DNA of 49,205 nt. It comes from Oscillospiraceae bacterium. GTDB taxonomy: Bacteria > Bacillota > Clostridia > Oscillospirales > CAG-382. The notes beneath the pieces are model-generated. The model made no database searches and was not told the origin of the DNA. It saw only the letters and a list, made by a program, of their open reading frames with translations. Shown piece by piece: positions 16,259-23,818 of this stretch (positions within the stretch are counted from its first letter, which is position 1; every line of letters begins with the position of its first letter). The position numbers were made by a program, and so were the translations under genes. Location: positions 1-49,205 of the forward strand of contig SVTM01000022.1 of NCBI GenBank assembly GCA_015063785.1, read 5' to 3'.

Positions 16259-16313
16259 ATAATCACAGTTGAGGGACACATCCCAAGACGAGTTACTGAC
16301 AGGAGGGAAAGGA

Positions 16314-16436
16314 ATGCAGGAAGGAATGACAAATGCAGAGCTGAACGCTTTTCTCGAAATGCTTGCAAAGCTGATAGAAGCCAAAGCAAACACTGTCGCA
16401 GATGCAGCACAGCTTGTGAGAGAGTCAAAAACATAA
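16314..16436 (+). CDS. Small helical phage-type protein
   Basis: 40 aa, ATG at 16314 with AGGAGGGAAAGGA upstream. It is a single amphipathic helical protein (NAELNAFLEMLAKLIEAKANTVADAAQLVRE). It is the first gene after the rightward promoter. Similar short proteins occur in Gram-positive mobile elements. Function unknown. Confidence 0.65.
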   Translation: MQEGMTNAELNAFLEMLAKLIEAKANTVADAAQLVRESKT

Positions 16437-16570
16437 AGAAAGCCGTCAGCGGTAGGAACGCATAACGGCTAAGCATCCACAAACGGAGGCAAGTAAAGCC
16501 TGTCATTTGCTTGTCTCCATTATAACACAAAGACAGGAAAAAATCAATACAAAATGAATGGAGAACAAAA

Positions 16571-16846
16571 ATGAGTACATTTGAACTTACCGCAAAGCTC
16601 AGAGAACTGAAGGAACTCGAAACAATGATTGCCCAGGCACAGGAAGAGGCAGAGGCGATAAAGGACGCTGTAAAGGCTTATATGACCGCACAGGGCATTG
16701 AAGAACTGACCGCAGATATTTTTAAGGTAAGATACAAGACCATAAGATCGAGCCGTATAGATACCAAGAGCCTCAAAGCCGAGCTTCCCGAGATCGCACA
16801 ACGATACACGGTAGAAACAACCTCCGCTCGGTTTGCGGTTGTTTAA
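16571..16846 (+). CDS. Gp157-like coiled-coil phage/ICE protein
   Basis: 91 aa. Residues 5-45 are a coiled coil (LRELKELETMIAQAQEEAEAIKDAV). Then comes MTAQGIEELTADIFKVRYKTIRSSRIDTKSLKAELPEI and an ending TSARFAVV. This arrangement recurs in phage and integrative-element proteins related to Siphovirus Gp157. Function is uncertain. ATG with TGGAG 7 bases upstream. A hairpin (about 16485-16519) lies in the leader between this gene and the 40-aa gene. Confidence 0.75.
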   Translation: MSTFELTAKLRELKELETMIAQAQEEAEAIKDAVKAYMTAQGIEELTADIFKVRYKTIRSSRIDTKSLKAELPEIAQRYTVETTSARFAVV

Positions 16847-16858
16847 GGAGGTGAGTGT

Positions 16859-17215
16859 ATGAAATTCCTTGATACGACAGAAAAACAGCAGGCGATGTAT
16901 ACTGTCATCAATGATGTGACCACCAACCTTGCGAATGTGTCCGCTCTTATGAACATACTTCGAGATAATGTGTTTGAGCGTACAGCAGACGGATATCTGA
17001 ACGACAAGATCGCACACGATGAACTTTTCAGAGTACTTGATGATATGGAAACAGTTTTCTTTTTTGCTTCTCAAAAAATCAGCGAGTCGATCGCATTGCT
17101 AAATCTGCCATTTTGGGGCGGACATTTACGGGAATTGGAAAATATAAAAAAAGACATCTTCGAATTTGAACAGCTTGAAAAAGCATTCAACGATGATGGA
17201 AAGGAGGTGAAATGA
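16859..17215 (+). CDS. Hypothetical helical protein of the element
   Basis: 118 aa, ATG at 16859 with AAGGAGGTGAGTGT upstream. All-helical, no membrane segment, no family recognised. It lies 12 bases after the Gp157-like gene and its stop overlaps the lipoprotein start (ATGA), so the three are co-translated. Confidence 0.75.
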   Translation: MKFLDTTEKQQAMYTVINDVTTNLANVSALMNILRDNVFERTADGYLNDKIAHDELFRVLDDMETVFFFASQKISESIALLNLPFWGGHLRELENIKKDIFEFEQLEKAFNDDGKEVK

Positions 17216-17535
17216 TGAAAAAACGAATTATTGCGCTCTGTCTGCTCTCTCTGCTTCTTGTGGCGGTGTTTACATCTTGCATGGGTGAAAGAGTTGCAGT
17301 TGACACAGACACATTAAAAGTGGTGCAGAACGGCTCTCAGACGGTGGTGTCCGACCTTGTGGCAAATCGTGAATACAAATTCAGAACAGCACGTGTACGC
17401 AAAGACAGATTGCCCGAAGAGCACAAAGAGCCCCGGGAAGCATTCGACACTGATACGATCAGAATCGTGATGCTGCCACACGCTGTGCTTGAGATCACCG
17501 ACAAGACGGCAGGAAAAGTTTACACAATCAAGTGA
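17212..17535 (+). CDS. Small lipoprotein carried by the element
   Basis: 107 aa. A KKR charged start, a hydrophobic stretch (IIALCLLSLLLVAVF) and a lipobox ending TSC (Cys 23) predict a lipidated, surface-anchored protein. The mature part is polar with two beta-rich segments (GSQTVVSDLVANREYKF, IRIVMLPHAVLEITDKTAG). Function unknown. A lipoprotein on a small island could act in surface exclusion or phage exclusion, but nothing here proves that. Strong GGAGG upstream. Confidence 0.8.
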   Translation: MMKKRIIALCLLSLLLVAVFTSCMGERVAVDTDTLKVVQNGSQTVVSDLVANREYKFRTARVRKDRLPEEHKEPREAFDTDTIRIVMLPHAVLEITDKTAGKVYTIK

Positions 17536-17549
17536 ATACTATTGCAAAG

Positions 17550-17576
17550 AGGGGAGCGGAAGCCGCTCTCTTTTTT
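17550..17576 (+). terminator. Terminator of the rightward small-gene operon
   Basis: Stem GGGGAGCGG / CCGCTCTC with loop AAG, followed by T6, 15 bases after the lipoprotein stop. Confidence 0.8.
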
Positions 17577-17579
17577 GTT

Positions 17580-18097
17580 TTTGCTGAGTGGTTTACCCCG
17601 AAAACAAACAGACGAAAAAACTTCCGCAAAATCCCATTTCCGCATGGTAAAAGTGGTGACAAAAATCTTCCTGCTAACAGGTGACGAACAGGCGAAAAAC
17701 ACAAGTCAACCAAGGGTATCATTCTCAACGAACAAAAGACGAACAGAAGAAAATCGCAAAGAAAGCGCAAAGAGAGTACAGAGAGCGAACAGAGAGAAAA
17801 CAGAGAGAATGAAGCCCGAACGAAGCTCGAGAAAAGCAAAACTAAAGCCGAGAGGAAGCCGTGAAGAATCCACTTAAAGCGGTGAGCATTTGGAGTTTTC
17901 GGAGTCCATAAAAAGGGAACGAAGCAAGAACGAAGCAAGAAGAAAACTGAATACTTCCCCACTATAAAAAAGAATACTGGGCAGATATAAAAAAGGGGAA
18001 CAACCTGAAAAAACCTGAAACTCAAATCGAAATGGTAATTTTTGCCAATTTGTGCCAAAAAGACAAAAAAGATCTTTTTGATACAAAATAATAGGCT
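17580..18097. other. Gene-free purine-rich right arm of the element
   Basis: No frame here has a ribosome binding site and protein-like composition. The plus strand is A/G-rich with degenerate short direct repeats: GAACGAAGCAA twice at about 17918-17940, and many GACGAACAG- or GAACAGAGAG-like words from 17605 to 17830. The open frames 17542-17877 (plus) and 17528-18238 (minus) follow this bias and are low-complexity, so I do not call them. Confidence 0.55.
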
Positions 18098-18122
18098 TTG
18101 TTGGAAAAAAGTTGGAAAAAAT
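18098..18122 (+). repeat. Right subterminal repeat, candidate integrase arm site
   Basis: 24 of 25 bases equal 9575-9599, again with two GTTGGAAAAA words in the same orientation, 68 bases inside the right attachment repeat. Confidence 0.65.
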
Positions 18123-18142
18123 ATTTTTTGAGAGAAAAAGAA

Positions 18143-18187
18143 AAATCCCTCGACAAGCTCAAAATCAAGCTCTATCAAGGGATTTAA
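18143..18187 (-). terminator. Element-borne terminator behind tRNA-Arg
   Basis: On the minus strand, directly after the tRNA CCA end, AAATCCCTTGA pairs imperfectly with TCGAGGGATTT, with an inner AGCTTGA-type stem, followed by TTCTTTTTC. It replaces the chromosomal terminator that integration moved to the left end. Confidence 0.65.
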
Positions 18188-18189
18188 CA

Positions 18190-18234
18190 TGGCGCGCTGC
18201 AAGGGACTCGAACCCCTGACCTTTTGGTTCGTAG
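18190..18234 (-). repeat. attR: 3' half of intact tRNA-Arg (45-bp direct repeat)
   Basis: Identical to 9413-9457. It covers the tRNA from anticodon loop to CCA, so the element rebuilds a full tRNA at this end. Confidence 0.88.
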
Positions 18235-18266
18235 CCAAACACTCTATCCAGCTGAGCTAGCAGCGC
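18190..18266 (-). tRNA. tRNA-Arg(ACG)
   Basis: 77 nt on the minus strand with encoded CCA. The acceptor stem GCGCTGC pairs with GCAGCGC. The D arm reads GCTCAGCTGGATAGAGT. The anticodon stem-loop TTTGG-CTACGAA-CCAAA gives anticodon ACG, and the T loop is TTCGAGT. It reads CGN arginine codons, with A34 expected to become inosine. Its 3' half is the integration site of the element. Confidence 0.96.
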
Positions 18267-18287
18267 ATGACTTTCGTCAGCCTTTAT

Positions 18288-18316
18288 ATATTAGCATAAA
18301 AGGACGGGTTTGTCAA
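18288..18316 (-). promoter_or_regulatory. Promoter of tRNA-Arg
   Basis: Minus strand TTGACA (18316-18311), 17-nt spacer, TAATAT (18293-18288). The spacer includes the 3' arm of the SGNH-gene terminator. Confidence 0.8.
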
Positions 18317-18356
18317 GAGCTTTTTGCAAAAAACTCTGCAAAAAATCCCGTCCTTA
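18298..18356 (-). terminator. Terminator of the SGNH/tsaE/recD2 operon
   Basis: AAGGACGGG and CCCGTCCTT form a 9-bp outer stem, with an inner AGAG/CTCT helix, followed by TTAT on the minus strand. The 3' arm is shared with the tRNA promoter spacer. Confidence 0.55.
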
Positions 18357-18377
18357 AATATGCTGATTTAGTTCAAT

Positions 18378-19430
18378 TTAACCGAAAATGCGCTTATAAT
18401 TCTTTTCTATCTCATCTCCAAGGGTTTTTGCCATGTTCCAGAAGCCGAAGTCTGTCGGGTGGCAGCCGTCAACCGAGCCGTCTCTTTTTGCCACATCCAT
18501 GAGATATTTTCCGTTGATGAAATAAACATTCTTGTCACCGCGTGCCACAGCGTTGTCATAGGTTTTTGTGATGACCGCAAGGCGTAAAAGATCAATGTCA
18601 TTCTGAATATATTGCGGTCTTGACATCATGATGACAGGCGTGTCGGGGTGTTTCTCTCTGAAGCGCAGGAAAAATCTTTCATGGGTATTGTTCAGAAACT
18701 CGGGGCTTGGTGCATTGTGGTCATAGTCATAGACAAAAAGGTTCATGTCAAGAGAGCTTATGTAGTCACACATGGCGTCTTCTGCCCTTGCGCTTCCCGA
18801 GAAACCGAGGTTTACATAGTCAAATCCGAATCTTCTTTCAAGTATTGCTTGATATGTCATTCCGGGACGTGAGCAGCAACCTCCTTGGGTTATCGAAGAG
18901 CCGTAATACACCACCGGTTTGCCTGTGTACCCAGGTGCTTTTTCAAGCACACACCCGTCATAAAGTCCGATATATATCTTGTCAACTCCCGAATAGGTCG
19001 GAAGATTTATGGTGATAAGTCTCTTTTTTCTGTCGGGAAAATCAATGGCGGCGTCAAGCTTGTCGGTAATACCATATTCCGGTTTAAAGCTGCCTGCATA
19101 AATACCGTCGGCATAAAGATCCATTCCAACCGAGCCGGTGAGTGCAATATGTGGCATTTTTCCTACGTGGTTATAATTTGCCTTGACGGTAACATACGGA
19201 CTGTCGGTGACAAATCTTATTCTGCCTCCCGCAAGGTGCATATACAATCTACCCACACCGTCATTTACCGACGAAGCAATCGCAGCGGGCATTCTCACAA
19301 ATCTGTCGCCCTCGCGGTATACACCATGAATGGAAAAAGGAGCTTCTTCGGGATCAAAAAACTTCAGATTCTTTCTTACCACATTTGTTTCAACAATAAA
19401 ATTTTTGTCAAATTTTGTGATATCGCTCAT
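18378..19430 (-). CDS. SGNH/GDSL-type hydrolase
   Basis: 350 aa, no signal peptide. An N-terminal beta-sandwich (about 25-160) precedes an SGNH hydrolase domain: block I GSSITQG (Ser 179), block II GFSGSA, block III DHNAPS, block V DGCHPTD (Asp 321, His 324). This two-part layout is typical of carbohydrate or sugar-ester esterases, so the likely substrate is an acylated sugar. It follows tsaE by about 10 bases in a minus-strand operon. The ATG at 19430 has GTGAGG upstream. Confidence 0.88.
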   Translation of the reverse strand: MSDITKFDKNFIVETNVVRKNLKFFDPEEAPFSIHGVYREGDRFVRMPAAIASSVNDGVGRLYMHLAGGRIRFVTDSPYVTVKANYNHVGKMPHIALTGSVGMDLYADGIYAGSFKPEYGITDKLDAAIDFPDRKKRLITINLPTYSGVDKIYIGLYDGCVLEKAPGYTGKPVVYYGSSITQGGCCSRPGMTYQAILERRFGFDYVNLGFSGSARAEDAMCDYISSLDMNLFVYDYDHNAPSPEFLNNTHERFFLRFREKHPDTPVIMMSRPQYIQNDIDLLRLAVITKTYDNAVARGDKNVYFINGKYLMDVAKRDGSVDGCHPTDFGFWNMAKTLGDEIEKNYKRIFG

Positions 19431-19440
19431 GTTTTTTACC

Positions 19441-19875
19441 TCACTTTTTTATTATTCGGATCTTTCTTTCATTGTCGCCTGTTTTTTCAAAAACGACATC
19501 ATACCGGTGTTCCGGGAGACCGAAAGGAATATTTTCGCTCCATTCCACGATCATGACTCCATTGCGGTCGAAATAGTCATAGAAGCCGGTTGAAAAAAGA
19601 TTGTCATCGTCAAGAATACGGTACATATCAAAATGAAACAGTGCTATCTTGCCCCCGATATACTCATTGACGATGGCAAAAGTCGGACTTGTGACTCTGG
19701 CTTCGGGACAAAGATATTGCGCCACTCCACGGGTAAAAGCCGTTTTCCCCGAGCCGAGATCGCCAAAAAAGGCAATGAAGTCTCCCTCTTTCAGCTCTTT
19801 TGCAAATTCAAAGGCTATCTTTTCTGTGTCCTCACAGCTTGCGCTTGAAAAAATGCGCTCTTTCTTGTTTTCCAT
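19441..19875 (-). CDS. tsaE: tRNA threonylcarbamoyladenosine ATPase TsaE
   Basis: 144 aa. TsaE is the ATPase partner of TsaB/TsaD in forming t6A at position 37 of ANN-decoding tRNAs. The Walker A motif GDLGSGKTAF is near residue 40, followed by the family signatures VTSPTFAIVNEY, FHFDMYRI and IVEWSENI. The ATG follows directly on the recD2 stop (TAA at 19878-19876). tsaB and tsaD are not next to it here. Confidence 0.95.
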   Translation of the reverse strand: MENKKERIFSSASCEDTEKIAFEFAKELKEGDFIAFFGDLGSGKTAFTRGVAQYLCPEARVTSPTFAIVNEYIGGKIALFHFDMYRILDDDNLFSTGFYDYFDRNGVMIVEWSENIPFGLPEHRYDVVFEKTGDNERKIRIIKK

Positions 19876-22113
19876 TTATTTTTTCCCCGTTTCAGACCTC
19901 ACAAAAGCTTTTAGCATTCTGCAAAGTCCCGTATATCTTTTCATCTGTCGGTTGTTGGATACCATAAGCTTTACAGTTTGTTCTCTTCCGACTATAATAA
20001 CTCTCTGTTGTGCGCGTGTGACGGCGGTGTACAGCATGTTTCTCGTCAAAAGTCCAAAGGGCGCATCCACAAGAGGAATTATGACACAAGGATATTCGCT
20101 GCCCTGGCTTTTGTGTACCGTTACGGCATAAGCGTGCTCGATCTCATCAAACTGAGAAAAGTCATAGTCGGATATCTTGTCGTCAAATTCGACGGTAAAG
20201 CATTCGTTACGTGCGTCGATCTCGGTGATGATGCCGATGTCGCCGTTATAAACCCCCTCGCCCGAAAAACCGCGGTGATCCTTCCATTGCTGCATATAAT
20301 CGTTTTTGATTTGCATCACCTTGTCACCTTCGCGGAAAATCACGTCGCGAACAGTCTTTTCGCTTTTTTTGGAAGACGGCGGATTCAGAAGCGATTGCAA
20401 AAGCTTATTAAGGTTTGCCGTTCCGCTTTCGCCTTTTCTGGTGGGGGTTATTATCTGAATATCGGTCATCGGGTCATATCCGTAGGCTTTTGGCAATCGA
20501 GTTTCGCAAAGCTGGGCACAGGTTTGCGCTGCATCAAATCCGCTGTTTCGCGGCATAAAGAAGAAATCCTTGTCTTTGGCCGAAAGCACGGGCATTTCGC
20601 CGCGGTTTATCAAGTGGGCGTTGTCGACAATAAGCGAGCTGTGCGCCTGGCGGAAGATAACGTCAAGGCGAACAAATCCAAAAGCTCCCGAATCGAGAAT
20701 ATCACGCAGACAATCGCCTGCGCCCACCGGGGGCAGCTGGTCGCTGTCGCCTATAAGTATCAGCTTTGCACCCGGGCGTACCGCCTTCAGAAGAGCTGAC
20801 AAAAGAAGCACGTCGGACATAGACGTTTCGTCGATGATAATGGCGGCGGCGTCAATGGGATTGCCCTCGTCACGCTGAAAATGCATGTGGCTGTCGTCAC
20901 CGTAGTCTGCCTCAAGCAGACGGTGAATGGTTTTTGCCTCTCGTCCCGTGGCGGCACTCATTCTTTTTGCGGCGCGTCCTGTGGGGGCGGCAAGGGCAGT
21001 GGTTATTTCAAGAGAATCAAAAAGGGTAAGGATCGCTTTTATAACAGTGGTTTTGCCGGTGCCCGGTCCACCTGTCAGAATAAGAAGACCTTCGGTGACG
21101 GCACGCATAATTGCCTCGCGCTGCTTTTCCGCAAAGGTTATGTGCTCGTCATTTTCTACGTCCGAAATATACCGCTCGGTCTTTGAAATCGGAATATTTA
21201 CCGCAGTTTTCGATATTTCAAAAAGCTTGTCGGCGCAGTATCTTTCGGCGTTGTACATATAGTCGAGATATATCGCCGTTTCCTCGCCGAATTTTATGGC
21301 GATAAGCTCTGTTCTGACGGTAAGGCGCGCAATCGCCTCGGTGATTTTTTCGGGGTCTGCGTCAAGGAGCTCACCTGCCTTTTGCACAAGCTCGCCGTGG
21401 GGGAGATAACAGTTTCCGTTGCGTCCCATTTCGAGCGAAAGCACGTGCTTTATGCCCGATTCAAGTCTGAAGGGCGAAGAGCTGTCAATGCCAAGCCCGC
21501 GAGCGATATTGTCGGCACGCTCAAAGCCAATGCCGTTTATCTCCTCGCATAGAATGTACGGATTGTTCTTTACGACGTCAACAGAGGCCGCTCCCCAGCG
21601 CTTATAAACCTTTACGGCGGTGGCAGGCCCAAAATAGCCGTTGAAAAACATCAAAACGTTTCTCATACCGAACTGTTCGGTATAGCTTTCGTTCATTTTA
21701 AGAGCTTTTTTCAAGGTTATGCCGTTTATGTCGGCAAGCCAGTCTGGATGGTTTTCGAGAACGTCAAGGGAATCCTCGCCGTATTTGTCAACAATGCGAC
21801 GTGCAAGCACCGGGCCGATGCCCGAAACCGCACCCGATGCAAGATAGGAAAGAATAGTATCTGCCGAAGTCGGAAGCTGCTTTTCATAGCTTTCGGCTTT
21901 GAACTGCTTGCCGAAGGAGGAGTGATAAGTCCACGAGCCGGTAACAGTCACCGTCTCGCCCTCGTTAAGAAAAGGAAGAATTCCGACGACGGTTACGGGA
22001 ATGCCGGCGTTGTTGATGTCGCAGACAGTGTATCCGTTTTGCTCGTTTTTATATATTATTCCCTCAACGGTGCCTGTGATGGTTTCGGTGTTTTTTTCGT
22101 CCTTGTCGGGCAT
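19876..22113 (-). CDS. recD2: RecD2-type ATP-dependent DNA helicase
   Basis: 745 aa from the ATG at 22113. AGGAGG lies 12 bases upstream, a little far, and frames further up lack a site. An SF1B 5'-3' helicase of the RecD/TraA group found in bacteria without RecBCD. N-terminal OB-like and helix-hairpin-helix repeats (VSGIGPVLARRI, INGIGFERADNIA), then motif I GGPGTGKTT (about 348-356), motif II IIDETSM, motif III LIGDSDQLPPVG, and the C-terminal YAVTVHKSQGSEYP and LYTAVTRA motifs. Cytoplasmic, acting in repair and replication-fork processing. Confidence 0.95.
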   Translation of the reverse strand: MPDKDEKNTETITGTVEGIIYKNEQNGYTVCDINNAGIPVTVVGILPFLNEGETVTVTGSWTYHSSFGKQFKAESYEKQLPTSADTILSYLASGAVSGIGPVLARRIVDKYGEDSLDVLENHPDWLADINGITLKKALKMNESYTEQFGMRNVLMFFNGYFGPATAVKVYKRWGAASVDVVKNNPYILCEEINGIGFERADNIARGLGIDSSSPFRLESGIKHVLSLEMGRNGNCYLPHGELVQKAGELLDADPEKITEAIARLTVRTELIAIKFGEETAIYLDYMYNAERYCADKLFEISKTAVNIPISKTERYISDVENDEHITFAEKQREAIMRAVTEGLLILTGGPGTGKTTVIKAILTLFDSLEITTALAAPTGRAAKRMSAATGREAKTIHRLLEADYGDDSHMHFQRDEGNPIDAAAIIIDETSMSDVLLLSALLKAVRPGAKLILIGDSDQLPPVGAGDCLRDILDSGAFGFVRLDVIFRQAHSSLIVDNAHLINRGEMPVLSAKDKDFFFMPRNSGFDAAQTCAQLCETRLPKAYGYDPMTDIQIITPTRKGESGTANLNKLLQSLLNPPSSKKSEKTVRDVIFREGDKVMQIKNDYMQQWKDHRGFSGEGVYNGDIGIITEIDARNECFTVEFDDKISDYDFSQFDEIEHAYAVTVHKSQGSEYPCVIIPLVDAPFGLLTRNMLYTAVTRAQQRVIIVGREQTVKLMVSNNRQMKRYTGLCRMLKAFVRSETGKK

Positions 22114-22120
22114 TTGGGGA

Positions 22121-22420
22121 TCATTCCTCCTTTCTGAAATGTTTGTGCTGATAAAAAAGCCTTTCCGGAGCGTCTTTTGCAACGTTTTTTGAAATGACGA
22201 CCTGCCGCGTTATGCTGTGCAAGGGCGAATGATTTATAAGGCTTTGGAGTATCAGAAGATCGTATTCACAAGTGTCGGGGTCTTTTACGTTGTTCACGCG
22301 GATATCAACAGAAAGCCCCGTTTTTTTGACGGTTAATATATCAAAAAAGCCGATGACCGAAAAGGTCAGCCCGATTGCCGCAAAAAAGCAGATCAGAATG
22401 TCGGCAAGAAACGAAAACAT
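22121..22420 (-). CDS. Small membrane protein upstream of recD2
   Basis: 99 aa starting MFSFLADILICFFAAIGLTFSVIGFFDIL, one hydrophobic segment near the N terminus, then a cytoplasmic domain of about 70 residues rich in hydrophobic and polar alternation. The ATG at 22420 is the only start with membrane-protein character. Upstream codons lack support, and the ribosome binding site is weak (GAAAGAAG). It ends 7 bases before the recD2 start. Function unknown. Confidence 0.65.
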   Translation of the reverse strand: MFSFLADILICFFAAIGLTFSVIGFFDILTVKKTGLSVDIRVNNVKDPDTCEYDLLILQSLINHSPLHSITRQVVISKNVAKDAPERLFYQHKHFRKEE

Positions 22421-22487
22421 AAGCAAAGCTTCTTTCGGTTTGGGATTTGATATATTATATGAATCCAAAAAAGTAACGTACAATAAC

Positions 22488-22516
22488 AGTATATCACACA
22501 TAATCCGAAGTGTAAA
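22488..22516 (-). promoter_or_regulatory. Promoter of the minus-strand recD2 operon
   Basis: TTTACA (22516-22511), 17-nt spacer, TATACT (22493-22488) preceded by TGA, an extended -10. Confidence 0.65.
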
Positions 22517-22568
22517 GCAAAAAATTCAACAAAAAGTTTTTTTGCGCTGTTTTTTGGTGCCGCACGTG

Positions 22569-22597
22569 TTGACATTGCGTTATCTTCGATATAAAAT
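22569..22597 (+). promoter_or_regulatory. Promoter of the PHP/RyR/SLOG operon
   Basis: TTGACA at 22569-22574, 17-nt spacer, TAAAAT at 22592-22597, about 24 bases before the first ribosome binding site. Confidence 0.7.
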
Positions 22598-22626
22598 ATA
22601 ATCATAACACGAACGGAGGCGCCAAA

Positions 22627-23814
22627 ATGAAAAATCCCGAAAGAAAGATCGCAAAAAGATATGACACCCCAAACCGTTGCGAAGGTTTCACAAAGCGTGT
22701 ATATTCGGGCTCGCGCGATGACAGGCGTGCCCTTTATGATGAAATATTTGCGCAGGAAAGATCTTTTTATCCCCCAAAGAGCGAGTACAACATCTATTTC
22801 GGCGAGCTTCACGGACACACGTGCCTTTCGGACGGTGTTCCCACCGTTGACGAATATTTCACTCATCTGCGCGACGTGGCAAAGCTTGATTTCGGAGCTC
22901 TGACCGACCATGACCACGGCGGTGTTGGAAAGCCCGAGCTTTTTGGAGAGCTGTGGGAATATATCCGTTCTAAGGCAAAGGAATATAACCATCCCGGAAA
23001 GTTTACCACCATCCTTGCCTACGAGCGCGATTCCTACCCATGGTACAACAACATGATAGTATATTACGGCAACCACGAAGGTCAGATGCTACGCGGCAAG
23101 ACCGACGGCGAAATCACACGGGAGGAGCTTTCGGAGTATCTTTCAAGACAAGACGTTCTTCTTGTGCCCCACGATACATACAGCCTTGAGGCAGGATGTG
23201 ATTTCATGTCAATGCCCGAGAACCTTTTTACTTCGCTTATCGAGGTTTATGCAAGGGGCGACGGTGCCGAGTACTTTGGCAATCCCTACAATGTTGAGAC
23301 AACTCAGTGTGAGGGAGGCTTCTGGCAGGATGCGTTGAAAAGAGGGGCAAAAATGGGATGTATTGCCGCATCGGATGATCACGCACTGAAAAACGGCGTT
23401 GATCTTTGTGAATATGATGATATCCGCCGCTTCCCCGGTATCACAGGCGTGCTTGCAAAGCAAAATACCCTTGAAGAGATTTTTGCGGCGCTGAAAGCAC
23501 GCAGATGCTATGGATTCACGGGTGGCAGAGTATACATGGATTTTCGCATTGACGGGCATTATATGGGCGAGGAATATACCGAGGAAAAAGAAACCGACCG
23601 TGCCATATATTGGAATATCGACGGTGGATGCGAGATAAAATACGTAACCCTTGTCAAAAATTGCCGCGACTACATGAAGATCAGACGAAACGAGCAGATG
23701 ATCTTTGACTACAAAGCCGAAAACGACACAGACGTGTACTACCTGCGCGCCGAATTCTGTGACGGCAGATGCGCGTGGTCAAGTCCCGTTTGGGTAAATA
23801 AAATTAAGGGGTGA
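22627..23814 (+). CDS. PHP-family (DUF3604-like) metal-dependent hydrolase
   Basis: 395 aa, no signal peptide. The PHP metal motif is FGELHGHTCLSDG (His 62, His 64), with later ligands in LTDHDHGG, LLVPHDTYS and AASDDHA. The substrate is unknown. PHP enzymes hydrolyse phosphate esters, and DUF3604 members are poorly studied. GGAGG lies upstream of the ATG. It is the first gene of an operon: only 4 bases separate it from the RyR gene. Whether it functions with the RyR/SLOG genes or simply shares the transcript is open. Confidence 0.82.
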   Translation: MKNPERKIAKRYDTPNRCEGFTKRVYSGSRDDRRALYDEIFAQERSFYPPKSEYNIYFGELHGHTCLSDGVPTVDEYFTHLRDVAKLDFGALTDHDHGGVGKPELFGELWEYIRSKAKEYNHPGKFTTILAYERDSYPWYNNMIVYYGNHEGQMLRGKTDGEITREELSEYLSRQDVLLVPHDTYSLEAGCDFMSMPENLFTSLIEVYARGDGAEYFGNPYNVETTQCEGGFWQDALKRGAKMGCIAASDDHALKNGVDLCEYDDIRRFPGITGVLAKQNTLEEIFAALKARRCYGFTGGRVYMDFRIDGHYMGEEYTEEKETDRAIYWNIDGGCEIKYVTLVKNCRDYMKIRRNEQMIFDYKAENDTDVYYLRAEFCDGRCAWSSPVWVNKIKG

Positions 23815-23818
23815 ATTT

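Larger units (their letters stand above)
9413..18234. mobile_element. Integrated element (~8.8 kb) in tRNA-Arg(ACG), satellite-like
   Basis: Bounded by a 45-bp direct repeat at 9413-9457 and 18190-18234. Contents are tyrosine integrase, XRE repressor, divergent early operon with HTH excisionase-like protein, CHC2 primase, DUF927 ATPase, iteron-like region, XRE/Fic pair and small phage-type proteins. A 25-bp sequence is repeated just inside both ends. Relaxase, type IV secretion, terminase, capsid and lysis genes are absent. Known analogues are phage-inducible islands and small integrative elements that replicate with their own primase. Whether it is mobile today is not shown. Confidence 0.85.

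Noticed and set aside
17542..17877. 111-aa plus-strand frame after the lipoprotein
   Set aside because: Starts inside the terminator, is low-complexity (Lys/Arg/Glu) and follows the purine bias of the DNA.
17528..18238. 236-aa minus-strand frame ending the element
   Set aside because: Begins inside tRNA-Arg and is mostly Phe/Leu from a T-rich strand; no ribosome binding site.
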